NCBI RefSeq assembly: GCF_004353505.1
Contig: NZ_SMNQ01000024.1
Location: 1-64,000 of the forward strand
Direction: 5' to 3'
Origin: Streptomyces sp. WAC05374
GTDB taxonomy: Bacteria > Actinomycetota > Actinomycetes > Streptomycetales > Streptomycetaceae
Length of the DNA stretch: 64,000 bases
Shown here in pieces: positions 1 through 8,601 of this stretch; position 1 is the stretch's first letter; each line of letters opens with the position of its first letter. Below the pieces are notes generated by a model, which had not been told where the DNA came from, did not search any database, and was given only the letters and a program-made list of their open reading frames with translations. The position numbers and the translations under genes are program-made.

Positions 1-1110
1 CACCGCGCCCGCCGCGGGCGCGGTGCGCGGGGCGTCCTCGCGGGGCGGGACGGCGTCGGCGTACGGGCCGGCGGCGCCGGTCGCCCGGCCGGTGTACGGC
101 ACGGGGGCCGGCTCGTACGCCCGGGCCCCGGCATCGGCCCCGCCGCGCCCGTCGGAGCCCCTGCCGTCGGAGCCCCTGCCGTCGGAGCCGCGCCCGTCGG
201 AGCGGCCGTCCGGGCCCCGGGCGTCCTGGCCCCGGGCGTCCTGGCCCCGGCCCTCGTACCCGCGACCCTCGTAGCCGCCGCGACCCTCGTACTCGCGCGG
301 CCGTCCGGTCTCCGCGTACGCCCGCAGGAGCCGCTCCGCCTCGGCCGCGCCCATCCGCCGCTGCGGGTCACGCTGTAACAGCCCGCGTACGACGGGCAGG
401 AGGGGCCCCGCCGCCGCGGGCGGTCTGAAGTCCTCCTCCACGACCGCGTGGAGCACCCCGCCCAACGAGTCCCGGTGGAAGGGCGACTGGCCGGTCAGCG
501 TCGCGCACAGCAGCGCCCCGAGCGACCACAGGTCCGTCTCCGGACCGGCCTGCGCGCCCCGCATCCGCTCGGGAGCGGTGTACTCGGGCGAGCCGACGAA
601 CATCCCCGCCTCGGTGATCGTCGTCGAACCGGCGAGCTGCGCGATGCCGAAGTCCGTGAGGACGACCCGCCCACTGCCCTCCTCCAGCAGGACATTGGCG
701 GGTTTCAGATCCCGGTGCAGCACGCCCAGGGCGTGCGCGGCGCGCAGGGCGCTCAGCAGCGCCAGTCCGACGCGGGCCGCCTCGCGCACGTCCAGCGGGC
801 CGTGGACGGCGATCCGCTCGGCGAGCGAACGCCCCTCGACCAGCTCCATGACGATGTACGGGACGTCGTCCTCCTCGACCACGTCGTGGACGCAGACGAT
901 GTGCGGGTGGTGCACGCGCGCGATGGCCCGCGCCTCACGGAGGGTGGGGTACACGGCGGTGCCCACGTCGACGTGGAGCTCCTTGACGGCGACGCGACGG
1001 CCGAGCAGCTCGTCGTACGCCCGCCAGACCGTGCCCATGCCTCCTCGCCCGAGCCGGGCATCCAACCGGTAGCGTCCGACGATCCGCCGTTGCTGCCCCG
1101 ATCCGGACAC
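1..1110 (-). CDS. Ser/Thr protein kinase, C-terminus beyond window (partial)
   Basis: Hanks-type kinase phosphorylating Ser/Thr. Translation starts at GTG 1110 after a GAGGGG ribosome site; 370 codons are visible and the frame stays open to base 1. Seen: glycine loop GRGGMG at residues 21-26, catalytic Lys in AVKEL (about 43), HRDLKPAN at 132-139, DFG at 153-155, an APE-like APER after the activation loop, and the C-lobe up to about residue 260. A disordered tail of Gly/Arg/Asp pentapeptides follows. A transmembrane segment and sensor domain probably lie beyond the edge, as in the neighbours. Leu245 is encoded by TTA (bases 376-378), the only in-frame TTA found in the window; in Streptomyces this makes translation depend on the bldA tRNA. 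First of four tandem kinase-family genes. Confidence 0.93.
   Translation of the reverse strand, partial: MSGSGQQRRIVGRYRLDARLGRGGMGTVWRAYDELLGRRVAVKELHVDVGTAVYPTLREARAIARVHHPHIVCVHDVVEEDDVPYIVMELVEGRSLAERIAVHGPLDVREAARVGLALLSALRAAHALGVLHRDLKPANVLLEEGSGRVVLTDFGIAQLAGSTTITEAGMFVGSPEYTAPERMRGAQAGPETDLWSLGALLCATLTGQSPFHRDSLGGVLHAVVEEDFRPPAAAGPLLPVVRGLLQRDPQRRMGAAEAERLLRAYAETGRPREYEGRGGYEGRGYEGRGQDARGQDARGPDGRSDGRGSDGRGSDGRGSDGRGGADAGARAYEPAPVPYTGRATGAAGPYADAVPPREDAPRTAPAAGAV
147..300. repeat. 15-bp tandem repeats coding kinase linker
   Basis: Degenerate 15-bp units inside the partial kinase gene. On the minus strand they encode repeated pentapeptides of the type SDGRG, QDARG and YEGRG. The near-identical neighbouring copies suggest recent slippage, so copy number may vary between strains. 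The encoded segment is a flexible, charged linker after the kinase domain. Confidence 0.75.
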
Positions 1111-1138
1111 GGCACATCCCCTCTGCTCGCGCCGAGGG

Positions 1139-2950
1139 TCACTCCTCGGCGGGACGCCAGCCGCGCAGCATGATGTCGAACTGCTCCCGCGTCACCGGCC
1201 AGTCGACCGCGGGGGCGGACATGTACAGCGCGTACTCGGTTCCGTCGTCCGCGTAGTACACCTGGTCGATCGCGCGCCGCTCGCCCGCATGTGCGTTCTT
1301 CTCGACCCAGGTGAACTCCCACAGACACGATTCCAGTTGATCACGGAACGTGTTCGCGTGCAGCTCCTTCCGCTCATACCGGGGAAGCCGCTTCTTCAGC
1401 CCTTTCTCGATATCGAGCATGTGAAGGCAGGGATTTTCGAAGTCGGGTGAGGCGTCGACACTGATACGGATGAGGTGGCGGCCGTTGTCGGGGGTGTAGT
1501 CGATCTGACCGCCTTCCGTCCGGCGCTTCCAGCCCTGAGGCACGAGAAGGCTGAAACCCGACGGGTCCTCGACCCGCTCCCAGCCATCCGGAACGGTCCG
1601 CACCGGCCCGTCCAGGCCGGCGGCCGCCCGGGCCGTGTCGTCGTTCCCGTACCGCATGACGGCGAAACCCGCGGCGCTGCCCACGACGGCGGCGAGGACG
1701 GTCACGAGCAGGGCCGTGCGCCAACCCCGCCGGGGGTGTGGCGGGTTGTCGGCGCCCCAGTGGCCCCGCGGGCCCGCCGGGCCGGCGGCGCCCGGGCCGG
1801 CGGCGGCGCCCGGGCCCGGGGCTCCGTCGCTGCCGGGGCGGGGGTGCCCGGCGGTGCGGGCCGGGCCGGCGGCACCGGAGGCCGCGGGGTGCCCGGCCGC
1901 GCCGGCGGTCCCGGCACCGGAGGACGCGGAGGACGCGGGGTCCCCGGCGGACGGGGCGGACGCGGCGGTACGCGACGCGGAGGACGCCGTGGAGGGCGTG
2001 GCGCCCGCGGCGGCGTCCTGCTCGGACTCCGGCAGTCGCACGGTGACGGCCGCCAGCTCCTCCCGGCTGATCGACCGTGTCGGGACGTACGCCTGCGCGG
2101 CGGCCGGGGCGCGGCCCTCCATGGCCTCCAGCAGCATCCGCTCGGCCTCGGTGGCGTCGGGCCGGTCCGCCGGGTCCTTGCGCAGCAGCGCGATGATGAC
2201 CGGCCCGAGGGCGCCGGCGTGTTCGGCGGGCGGGGGCTCCTCGGTCACCACGGCCTGCATGACGCTGATCGGCGAGGTGCGGTGGAAGGGCGAGGTGCCC
2301 TGGACGGCGGTGTAGAGCGTGGCGCCGAGGGACCAGAGGTCGGAGGCGGGCCCGGGGTCGCCGCCCCGTACCCGTTCGGGAGCCAGGTAGTCGATGGAGC
2401 CGACGAGTTCCCCGGTACGGGTGATGGTGGAGTCGCCCTCGATGGCGGCGATCCCGAAGTCGGTGAGCAGGACGCGGCCGTCGTGGGCGAGCAGCACGTT
2501 GCCCGGCTTGACGTCACGGTGCAGCACTCCGGCGGCGTGCGCGGCACGCAGCGCGCTGAGGACGTGCAGACCGATACGCGCCGCCTCGCACGCGTCGATA
2601 CGGCGATTTTCAGCCGCCTTCGCGGCGTCGGCGAGGGACGGGCCGTCGACGTACTGCATCACGATCCACGGGCGGTCGTCGTGCTCCAGCACGTCGTGCA
2701 CGGTGACCACGCCGGGGTGGGTGATGCGGGCGGCGGCGCGCGCCTCCTTCTGCGTCCGGGCGTGCAGGACGGCCCGGTCGGCCTCCGAGACGTACTTACC
2801 GGCCGTGAGCTCCTTGACGGCGACGGTCCGGTGCAGCACTTCGTCGTGGGCGCGCCAGACCTTGCCCATGCCGCCGCGGCCGATGACCTCGCTCAGCCGG
2901 TAGCGACCGGCCAGTACGAGTCCCGCGCCCATGCCTTGAGAGTGTTCCAC
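1139..2950 (-). CDS. Transmembrane Ser/Thr protein kinase
   Basis: Active-looking Hanks kinase with an extracytoplasmic domain. Start is GTG 2950 with a GGGGG site just upstream; RYRL begins at residue 16. Seen: GRGGMG at 24-29, Lys46 in VAVKEL, HRDVKPGN at 144-151, DFG at 164-166. A long Ala/Gly/Pro/Ser linker leads to one membrane segment at about 411-435. The outer domain, about 168 residues, has the pattern EDPSGFSLLVPQGWKR also found in the next two kinase-family proteins, which suggests an LpqN/PsbP-like fold (inference). It lies 28 bp upstream of the first kinase, in the same direction. The stimulus is unknown. Confidence 0.95.
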   Translation of the reverse strand: MEHSQGMGAGLVLAGRYRLSEVIGRGGMGKVWRAHDEVLHRTVAVKELTAGKYVSEADRAVLHARTQKEARAAARITHPGVVTVHDVLEHDDRPWIVMQYVDGPSLADAAKAAENRRIDACEAARIGLHVLSALRAAHAAGVLHRDVKPGNVLLAHDGRVLLTDFGIAAIEGDSTITRTGELVGSIDYLAPERVRGGDPGPASDLWSLGATLYTAVQGTSPFHRTSPISVMQAVVTEEPPPAEHAGALGPVIIALLRKDPADRPDATEAERMLLEAMEGRAPAAAQAYVPTRSISREELAAVTVRLPESEQDAAAGATPSTASSASRTAASAPSAGDPASSASSGAGTAGAAGHPAASGAAGPARTAGHPRPGSDGAPGPGAAAGPGAAGPAGPRGHWGADNPPHPRRGWRTALLVTVLAAVVGSAAGFAVMRYGNDDTARAAAGLDGPVRTVPDGWERVEDPSGFSLLVPQGWKRRTEGGQIDYTPDNGRHLIRISVDASPDFENPCLHMLDIEKGLKKRLPRYERKELHANTFRDQLESCLWEFTWVEKNAHAGERRAIDQVYYADDGTEYALYMSAPAVDWPVTREQFDIMLRGWRPAEE

Positions 2951-3043
2951 TGTCCCCCGCTCTTCCTTCGGAGGCCAGGTTACGGAGGGTTGTGCCGTGG
3001 CCGAAACCTCGGGGTTGCCAAGGAGACCGCTCCGTGATCCGTT

Positions 3044-5701
3044 TCAGCGCGTGGAGCGGTAGGCCTGCACGGCCTGTTGATAGATCTCGGACACCTTGTC
3101 ACGCTCGCTCTCCGGGCCGATGACCTGGATGACGTGGTAACGGTCGGCTACCACGAGTGCCAGGTTACGGACGTACACCTCACGGCCGTTGACGTCCGAC
3201 CAGGTGAACTGGCCCTCCGCCATGACCTGTCGGCCCACGTCGATCCGCCGCAGCCCTGATGCGGTGGCCCAGCTCGAGTCGCGCCAGGGCTGGAGTTCGC
3301 GCTCCTTGGTGCGCTGGTACTCCAGGGGGTCGCTGCCGCCCTCCCGCACGGTGTCCCGGCCGGGTACGACGACGAGGGTGAAGTCCCCGCCGGTGTAACG
3401 GACCTGGCCCACGTCGTTGATGGGGCTGCGCCGCCAGGTCTTGTCGACGCCGACGCGGAAGCCCTCCGGGTCGTCGCGCACCGTGTACCCGGCCGCCACG
3501 CCGGGGCTCGTCCCGCCGGGGTCCGTCCCGCCGGGCGAACCGGGCGTGACGGTGTTGGTCGAGGGCGCCTGGCCGCCGGGGCTGGGGTGCTGCTGCTGGG
3601 GGTCCTGCGGATCGGTGGACTGCTGCGGCGGGCCCGGCTGTTGCGGCCGCGGCGACTGCTGGGGGGCCTGGGGCGCCTGCCCCCCGTTCCGGGTGTCCGC
3701 CTTGGGCATGAACATCACGGCGTACGCGATGGCGGCGGCCAGCGCGAGCAGTATGACGAGCAGGAGCGTCCGGCCGAGGGCGCGCGGGGTGCGGGAGCGC
3801 GACGCGCGCTCGGCCTTCCTGGAGTGGCGGTGGCGGCCGTGCGTGGTGCCGGGCGCGCCCGCGCGGCGTCTGCGCACCAGCTCGCCCCGGCGGCGCACGA
3901 CGGGCAGGCGGGCGGCGTCGACGGACGGCATCGGCACCACCTCGGTGCCCGCGTCGGGCTCCGGTGCCGACCGGACGAGCGAGCGGAGCCAGCCCCGCAG
4001 CTCCTCGAAGTCCGGCCGCTCGGTGGGGTCCTGGCGCAGCAGCGACTCGACGACCGGGCGCAGCGGACCGCACTCCTCGGCGAACGCGGGCGGCTCCGAG
4101 CACACCATCTGGACCAGTTCGGCGGCGCTCTCCTCGGGGTACGGGGCATGCCCCTGGACCGCCCGGTAGAGCAGCGCGCCGAGCGCCCACAGGTCGGTGG
4201 CGGGGCCGATGGGCGGTGCGAGCTGCCAGGTGTCGTGGACCGGCCCGGCCTGCTCGGGCGCCCAGCGCTCGGTGACGGCTCCGACGACGGCGATCCGGGC
4301 CTGGCGGGCCCGCTCGGCGGCGAGGGGCGTGGCGGGGCCCTTGTAGCGGGGGGCGGTGGCCCGGGTGTCCTCGACGACGTCGTCCCAGCGGCCGCCCGGT
4401 TCGACGGGTGCGGTGGGGCCGGTGGGTGCGCCCGGCCCGGCGCCGGAGGGGGCGTGGGCACGGCGCTGGGCGTCGGCGCGCAGGGCGTCGCGGGTGCCGT
4501 ACGGGGAGACGCCGCCGCCCGCCGGGACGGAGCCGTGCCCCGTGCCCGGCCCGTCGCTCCAGGTGCCGGTCAGCAGGGCGCGCCGGGGTGCCTCGCCCCG
4601 GCCGCCGGTGTCGTCGTCCTCGCCGTCGTCGCCCTCGTCGTCCTCCAGGTCCGCGGTCTGCGACCACCACTGGGGCTCGTAGTCGTCCGGGGTGCCGCCC
4701 GCCGGGGCGGCGGGGCCCGTCGGCGGGGGCGGCAGGGGGAGGGCGGCGCCCGCCTCGTCGGCCCGGGCGACGGCTCGCATCCCGGCCCGGTAGGCGGCGA
4801 TGGCCCCGGCCGCGCCGGTGGCTCCGGTGCCCTGGGGCGTGCCGGCGGGGCGGGGTGCGGTGGCCGGGTGGGGTGCGGTGGTGCGGCCCTCCGGCGCGTA
4901 CGGCTCGGGGCGCGTCGGCGCGTAGGGCTGCGGGAGGGTGGGCGCGGCCAGTTCGTAGCCGGGCGCGAGGGCGGGCAGCGGGGCGGGCGGGAGCCCGGGA
5001 GGCGGCTCGGGTGTGCCCTCGGGGCCGGCCGGTGCGTACGGGACGTCGTCGTCGGCGTCCTGGTCCGCGTCGGGGTCCGGCACGGGCGCGTACCCGCACA
5101 GGGCCTCCTCCGCGGCCCCCGCCGCGAGCCCCGTCAGCACGACCCGCCCGTCGTCGCAGACGAGCACCGTACGGACCGTGATGTTCCGGTGGACCCAGCC
5201 GTGCGCGTGGAGCGCGCGCAGCGCGGTGAGCACGTCGGAGCCGATCTCGGCCGCCCGGTACGGGCTCAGCGGCTTCTCCGCGAGCAGTGCCGCCAGCGGC
5301 CGGGCCGCCACCAGTTCGCTCACTATCCACAAGGACCCGGCCTCGGCGAAGACGTCGAAGACCTGGTCGAGCCGTGGATGGTCCGGGATCTGCGCCGCCG
5401 CCTGGGCGGCCTCGATCGCCCGCCGGACGGCCGGGTCGGAGGACCGGCGGACGGCTCGGGCGGCCGGCGCCCTGCGCGGTGGCACCCGCGCCCCGGAGGC
5501 CCCGGCAGGCCCGCCCGGTGCCCCGGCCCCGGGCTCCACGACCTCGGCGTCGACGACCTCCGGCAACGGCAACTGCCGGACCAGGACTTCCTGGCCGCTG
5601 TAGGTGTCGAAGGCGCGCGTCTCCACGAGCTCGTACTCGTCGGAGGGCGGCAAGGGCAGGCGGTAGCGGTCGGCGAGCACCCTTCCCGCGTAGTCGTCCA
5701 C
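3044..5701 (-). CDS. Kinase-like membrane protein, probable pseudokinase
   Basis: 885 residues; start GTG 5701 after GGAGGCGG. The kinase fold is recognisable but the catalytic residues are gone: no glycine loop near residues 20-35, the VAVKEL lysine is Arg42 (VLVRQL), HRD is HRN at 171-173 followed by ITVRTV instead of KPxNV, and DFG is replaced by GLA near 191-193. Roughly 300 low-complexity residues (about 200-490, rich in Pro, Ala, Asp) sit where the activation loop should be; the C-lobe resumes at GPATDLWALGALLYRAV. One membrane segment follows (LLLVILLALAAAIAYAVMF), then a Gln/Pro-rich linker and an outer domain with DDPEGFRVGVDKTWRR, like its neighbours. A role as scaffold or regulator of the flanking kinases is inference. 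Confidence 0.9.
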   Translation of the reverse strand: MDDYAGRVLADRYRLPLPPSDEYELVETRAFDTYSGQEVLVRQLPLPEVVDAEVVEPGAGAPGGPAGASGARVPPRRAPAARAVRRSSDPAVRRAIEAAQAAAQIPDHPRLDQVFDVFAEAGSLWIVSELVAARPLAALLAEKPLSPYRAAEIGSDVLTALRALHAHGWVHRNITVRTVLVCDDGRVVLTGLAAGAAEEALCGYAPVPDPDADQDADDDVPYAPAGPEGTPEPPPGLPPAPLPALAPGYELAAPTLPQPYAPTRPEPYAPEGRTTAPHPATAPRPAGTPQGTGATGAAGAIAAYRAGMRAVARADEAGAALPLPPPPTGPAAPAGGTPDDYEPQWWSQTADLEDDEGDDGEDDDTGGRGEAPRRALLTGTWSDGPGTGHGSVPAGGGVSPYGTRDALRADAQRRAHAPSGAGPGAPTGPTAPVEPGGRWDDVVEDTRATAPRYKGPATPLAAERARQARIAVVGAVTERWAPEQAGPVHDTWQLAPPIGPATDLWALGALLYRAVQGHAPYPEESAAELVQMVCSEPPAFAEECGPLRPVVESLLRQDPTERPDFEELRGWLRSLVRSAPEPDAGTEVVPMPSVDAARLPVVRRRGELVRRRRAGAPGTTHGRHRHSRKAERASRSRTPRALGRTLLLVILLALAAAIAYAVMFMPKADTRNGGQAPQAPQQSPRPQQPGPPQQSTDPQDPQQQHPSPGGQAPSTNTVTPGSPGGTDPGGTSPGVAAGYTVRDDPEGFRVGVDKTWRRSPINDVGQVRYTGGDFTLVVVPGRDTVREGGSDPLEYQRTKERELQPWRDSSWATASGLRRIDVGRQVMAEGQFTWSDVNGREVYVRNLALVVADRYHVIQVIGPESERDKVSEIYQQAVQAYRSTR

Positions 5702-5839
5702 GACGCCGCCTCCCCACGAGCGCGCTGTCCCCCGGCTTCACAGACCGTACGAACCCGTCAATTCTGGTCGTCTCGCGTGCAGTTACCCGCTGATTCCGGC
5801 TGCGTACGGTCTACGAGCTCTCACGATACGTGGCCCTGG

Positions 5840-8443
5840 TCAGTCCTTGGGGCTGAACGTCGCGAACGCCGTGTCCCGCAGCGTCTTGCACTCCGCGCCG
5901 TCCCACTCGGCGGACTTGCACGTGATCATGATCGAGTACCCGCGCTTCGCGTCGACCTTGAAGCCACGGTTGAGCACGCGTACCCGCTCCCCGCTCTGGT
6001 CGCGCTCGAACTGCCAGTCGGCGACCGTCGGATAACCCTTGTAGTCGACCTTGTCGATTCCATGATGCCGGTAGCCACTGACACTCGCCTTCAGGCCGAC
6101 CCACGCGGCCGCCCAGGCAGCGGCGGCATCGTCACCGGGGCTGTCGGTGAAGTCGACCTGGACGCGCGGGAACCCGCCGCTCTGGCTGAATATGCCGCCC
6201 GAGTTCTGTCCCGCTATGCCGGTCATGCGGAAGTTCGACGGCATGGCCATGGTGAAGTGGAACCGGTCGTCGCTGACCATGGCGTACCCGCTCGGCAGCG
6301 TCGCCGCCCCGGTGCCCGTCCCGGCTCCCGTACCGCCGGACGGCTTGACGCCGCCACCGCCGTCGCCGCCACCGGTGCCGGGCTGCGCCCCGCCGCCCTG
6401 CTCCTTGCCCTGCTCGCCGTCGGGCTTGCCGTCGTTGCCCCCCGAGCCGCTCGGGCCGGCCGTGGAACCGGCCGACGCCGTACGGTCGCCGCCCGGCGTG
6501 CCCTGGCCCTTGGCGCCCGGCTCGTCGTCGCCGCCCAGGCTGAGCGCCAGCACGGTGGCGATCACGGCCAGCACGACGACGACCGCGATCACCACGAGCG
6601 TGCGGCGCGACACCACGTCCGTGAGCGGTGCCCGCACGGGCGCCGCCGGACCGGAACGCTCCGCCGACCGCGGGCGGGGACCCGGCCCCGGCTCCGCCTT
6701 GGTGGACGCCGCGGCGTTGCGCACGGAACGCAGCGCGCCGCGCATCCGCTCCGCCGCCGCGTCCGCCACCTCCTGGGGCTTGGTGGCCGGGCCCTCGCCC
6801 GGCAGCGGCAGGAGCGGCACGATCCGCGTGACCTCGGGCGACGGCTCGGCGGCCGGCGCCACGGACTGCTCGGGCGCGTGGATCACGTCGTTGAGCAGCG
6901 CACGGGCGCCCGCGTCGTCGAGCCGCTTGGCCGGGTCCTTGTGGAGCAGGCCGTAGATGACCTCCTCCAGCGGACCCGCGTTCTTCGGCGGGTCGAGCTG
7001 CTCGGTCATCACGGCGGTCAGCGTCGCGATGGCGGAGCCCTTGTCGTACGGCGGGCAGCCCTCCACGCACGCGTACAGCAGGCCGCCCAGCGACCACATG
7101 TCCGCCGCCGGGCCCGGCTTGTGACCGCGGGCCCGCTCCGGCGAGATGTACGAGGGCGCGCCGACGAGCATGCCGGTCGAGGTGATGGACGGGTCGCCCT
7201 CGACCTGCGCGATGCCGAAGTCGGTGAGCACGACCCGGCCGTCGTCCGCGATGAGGACGTTGGACGGCTTCACGTCACGGTGGAGGATGCCCTCACGGTG
7301 CGCCGAGCGCAGCACGTCGAGGATCGCCAGGCCCACCTCGGCGGCGCGCCTGGGCGTGAGGACGCCGTCCTCGCGCACGGCGTCGGCGAGCGACTTGCCC
7401 TCGATCAGCTCCATGACGATCCAGGGGCGGTCGTCCTCGTCGACGACGTCGTAGACGGTCACGGCGCCGTTGTTGCGGATGCGGGCGATCGCCTTGGCCT
7501 CGCGGAGGGTACGCGTGATGAGGCGGCGCTTCTCGTCCTCGTCGATGCTGCTGGGGAAGCGCAGTTCCTTGACGGCGACGGTACGGCCGAGCGTCTCGTC
7601 GACCGCCCGCCACACGGTGCCCATGCCGCCGCGCCCGAGGACGCCGCCGAGCCGGTAGCGGCCCGCGAGCAGCCGTCCCTCGCTGGTCGGCCGCGCCCCT
7701 GACGCCGTGTCGGCCCGGCCGTCGCCGCGCGCGGCCCCGGCTGCCGGCTTCGCCCCGGAGGTTTTGGTGTCCTTCGGCTCCTTGGACTGCGCGGGCTTCC
7801 TGGCACCCTCGGGCGCCTTGGAGCCCTTGGCGGCCCTGGCGCCGGCGGGGTCGCCGGGGGCGGTGGGGCTCGCGGAGCCGGTGGGGCCTGCGGAGTCGGT
7901 GGGGCTCGCGGCGGACTTGGGGCTGGTGGGGCTCGCGGCGGACTTGGCCTTGCTGAGGCTCGCGGGGTCCTCGGAGTCCTTACGGGCCGCGGGCTCCTTG
8001 GAGCGCTCCTGACCCTTGGCCCCCTCCGGAGCCTGCGCACCCTCGGCGGCCTTGGCTCCCTCGGCGGTGCCGGACGCGCCCGTGGACGGCGGCGTCACCG
8101 GCGTACCCGACGCCTCGTCACCGCTACCGGTACCGGCGCCGGTGGCACCGCGCGGGTCGGCGTCCCGCCGCGCGTCCGCGTCCTTGCCGGACCGGGGCCC
8201 GGGAACGGTGCCGTCCGCGTCCTTGCCCGAGGGGCCGCCGGACTCGCCGGCCGCCTTCTGGGGCCGGCCCGCGCCCAGCTTGATGGTCGCGTCCTTGACC
8301 GGTTCGGTGCCCGGCGGGACGGAGGCGTCCCCGGCCGCTCCGGCGCCCGGTTCCGTGTCCGGCCCGTCCGTCCCGACGCCCGGCTTCGCCGCGTCCCGCT
8401 GAGGTTCCCGAGCCGCGTTCCGCGACTGCTCCGCTCCCGACAT
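5840..8443 (-). CDS. Transmembrane Ser/Thr protein kinase
   Basis: 867 residues from ATG 8443, preceded by GAGGGGAC; an upstream in-frame start would run into the divergent gene at 8602. The first 250 or so residues are Ala/Ser/Lys/Pro-rich and contain no known domain. The kinase domain then carries LGRGGMGTVWRA, VAVKEL, HRDVKPSNVL and TDFGIAQ, so it should be active. One membrane segment (LVVIAVVVVLAVIATVLAL) leads through a Gly-rich linker to an outer domain starting MVSDDRFHFTMAMPSNFR, related to those of the two downstream proteins. Probably heads the kinase cluster, with gaps of 138, 93 and 28 bp between successive genes. Confidence 0.94.
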   Translation of the reverse strand: MSGAEQSRNAAREPQRDAAKPGVGTDGPDTEPGAGAAGDASVPPGTEPVKDATIKLGAGRPQKAAGESGGPSGKDADGTVPGPRSGKDADARRDADPRGATGAGTGSGDEASGTPVTPPSTGASGTAEGAKAAEGAQAPEGAKGQERSKEPAARKDSEDPASLSKAKSAASPTSPKSAASPTDSAGPTGSASPTAPGDPAGARAAKGSKAPEGARKPAQSKEPKDTKTSGAKPAAGAARGDGRADTASGARPTSEGRLLAGRYRLGGVLGRGGMGTVWRAVDETLGRTVAVKELRFPSSIDEDEKRRLITRTLREAKAIARIRNNGAVTVYDVVDEDDRPWIVMELIEGKSLADAVREDGVLTPRRAAEVGLAILDVLRSAHREGILHRDVKPSNVLIADDGRVVLTDFGIAQVEGDPSITSTGMLVGAPSYISPERARGHKPGPAADMWSLGGLLYACVEGCPPYDKGSAIATLTAVMTEQLDPPKNAGPLEEVIYGLLHKDPAKRLDDAGARALLNDVIHAPEQSVAPAAEPSPEVTRIVPLLPLPGEGPATKPQEVADAAAERMRGALRSVRNAAASTKAEPGPGPRPRSAERSGPAAPVRAPLTDVVSRRTLVVIAVVVVLAVIATVLALSLGGDDEPGAKGQGTPGGDRTASAGSTAGPSGSGGNDGKPDGEQGKEQGGGAQPGTGGGDGGGGVKPSGGTGAGTGTGAATLPSGYAMVSDDRFHFTMAMPSNFRMTGIAGQNSGGIFSQSGGFPRVQVDFTDSPGDDAAAAWAAAWVGLKASVSGYRHHGIDKVDYKGYPTVADWQFERDQSGERVRVLNRGFKVDAKRGYSIMITCKSAEWDGAECKTLRDTAFATFSPKD

Positions 8444-8601
8444 GCGTCCCCTCTGCGATCCCTGATCCTCGCCCGCGCCTGCCGCTTCCGCGCGATGCGG
8501 TAACCCGCCCTGGAAGAGCGTCCATTGTCTCTCACTCCGGGACCGGCGAATCTCCCGGGTCCTTCGTCCGTCAGTATGGGCCCCGAAGAAGGGACGCCAC
8601 C

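Noticed and set aside
3587..7702. Open plus-strand frame of 1371 codons opposite the kinase genes
   Set aside because: High third-position GC keeps antisense frames open. The translation is low-complexity Arg/Gly/Ala without domains, and the minus strand holds clear kinases.
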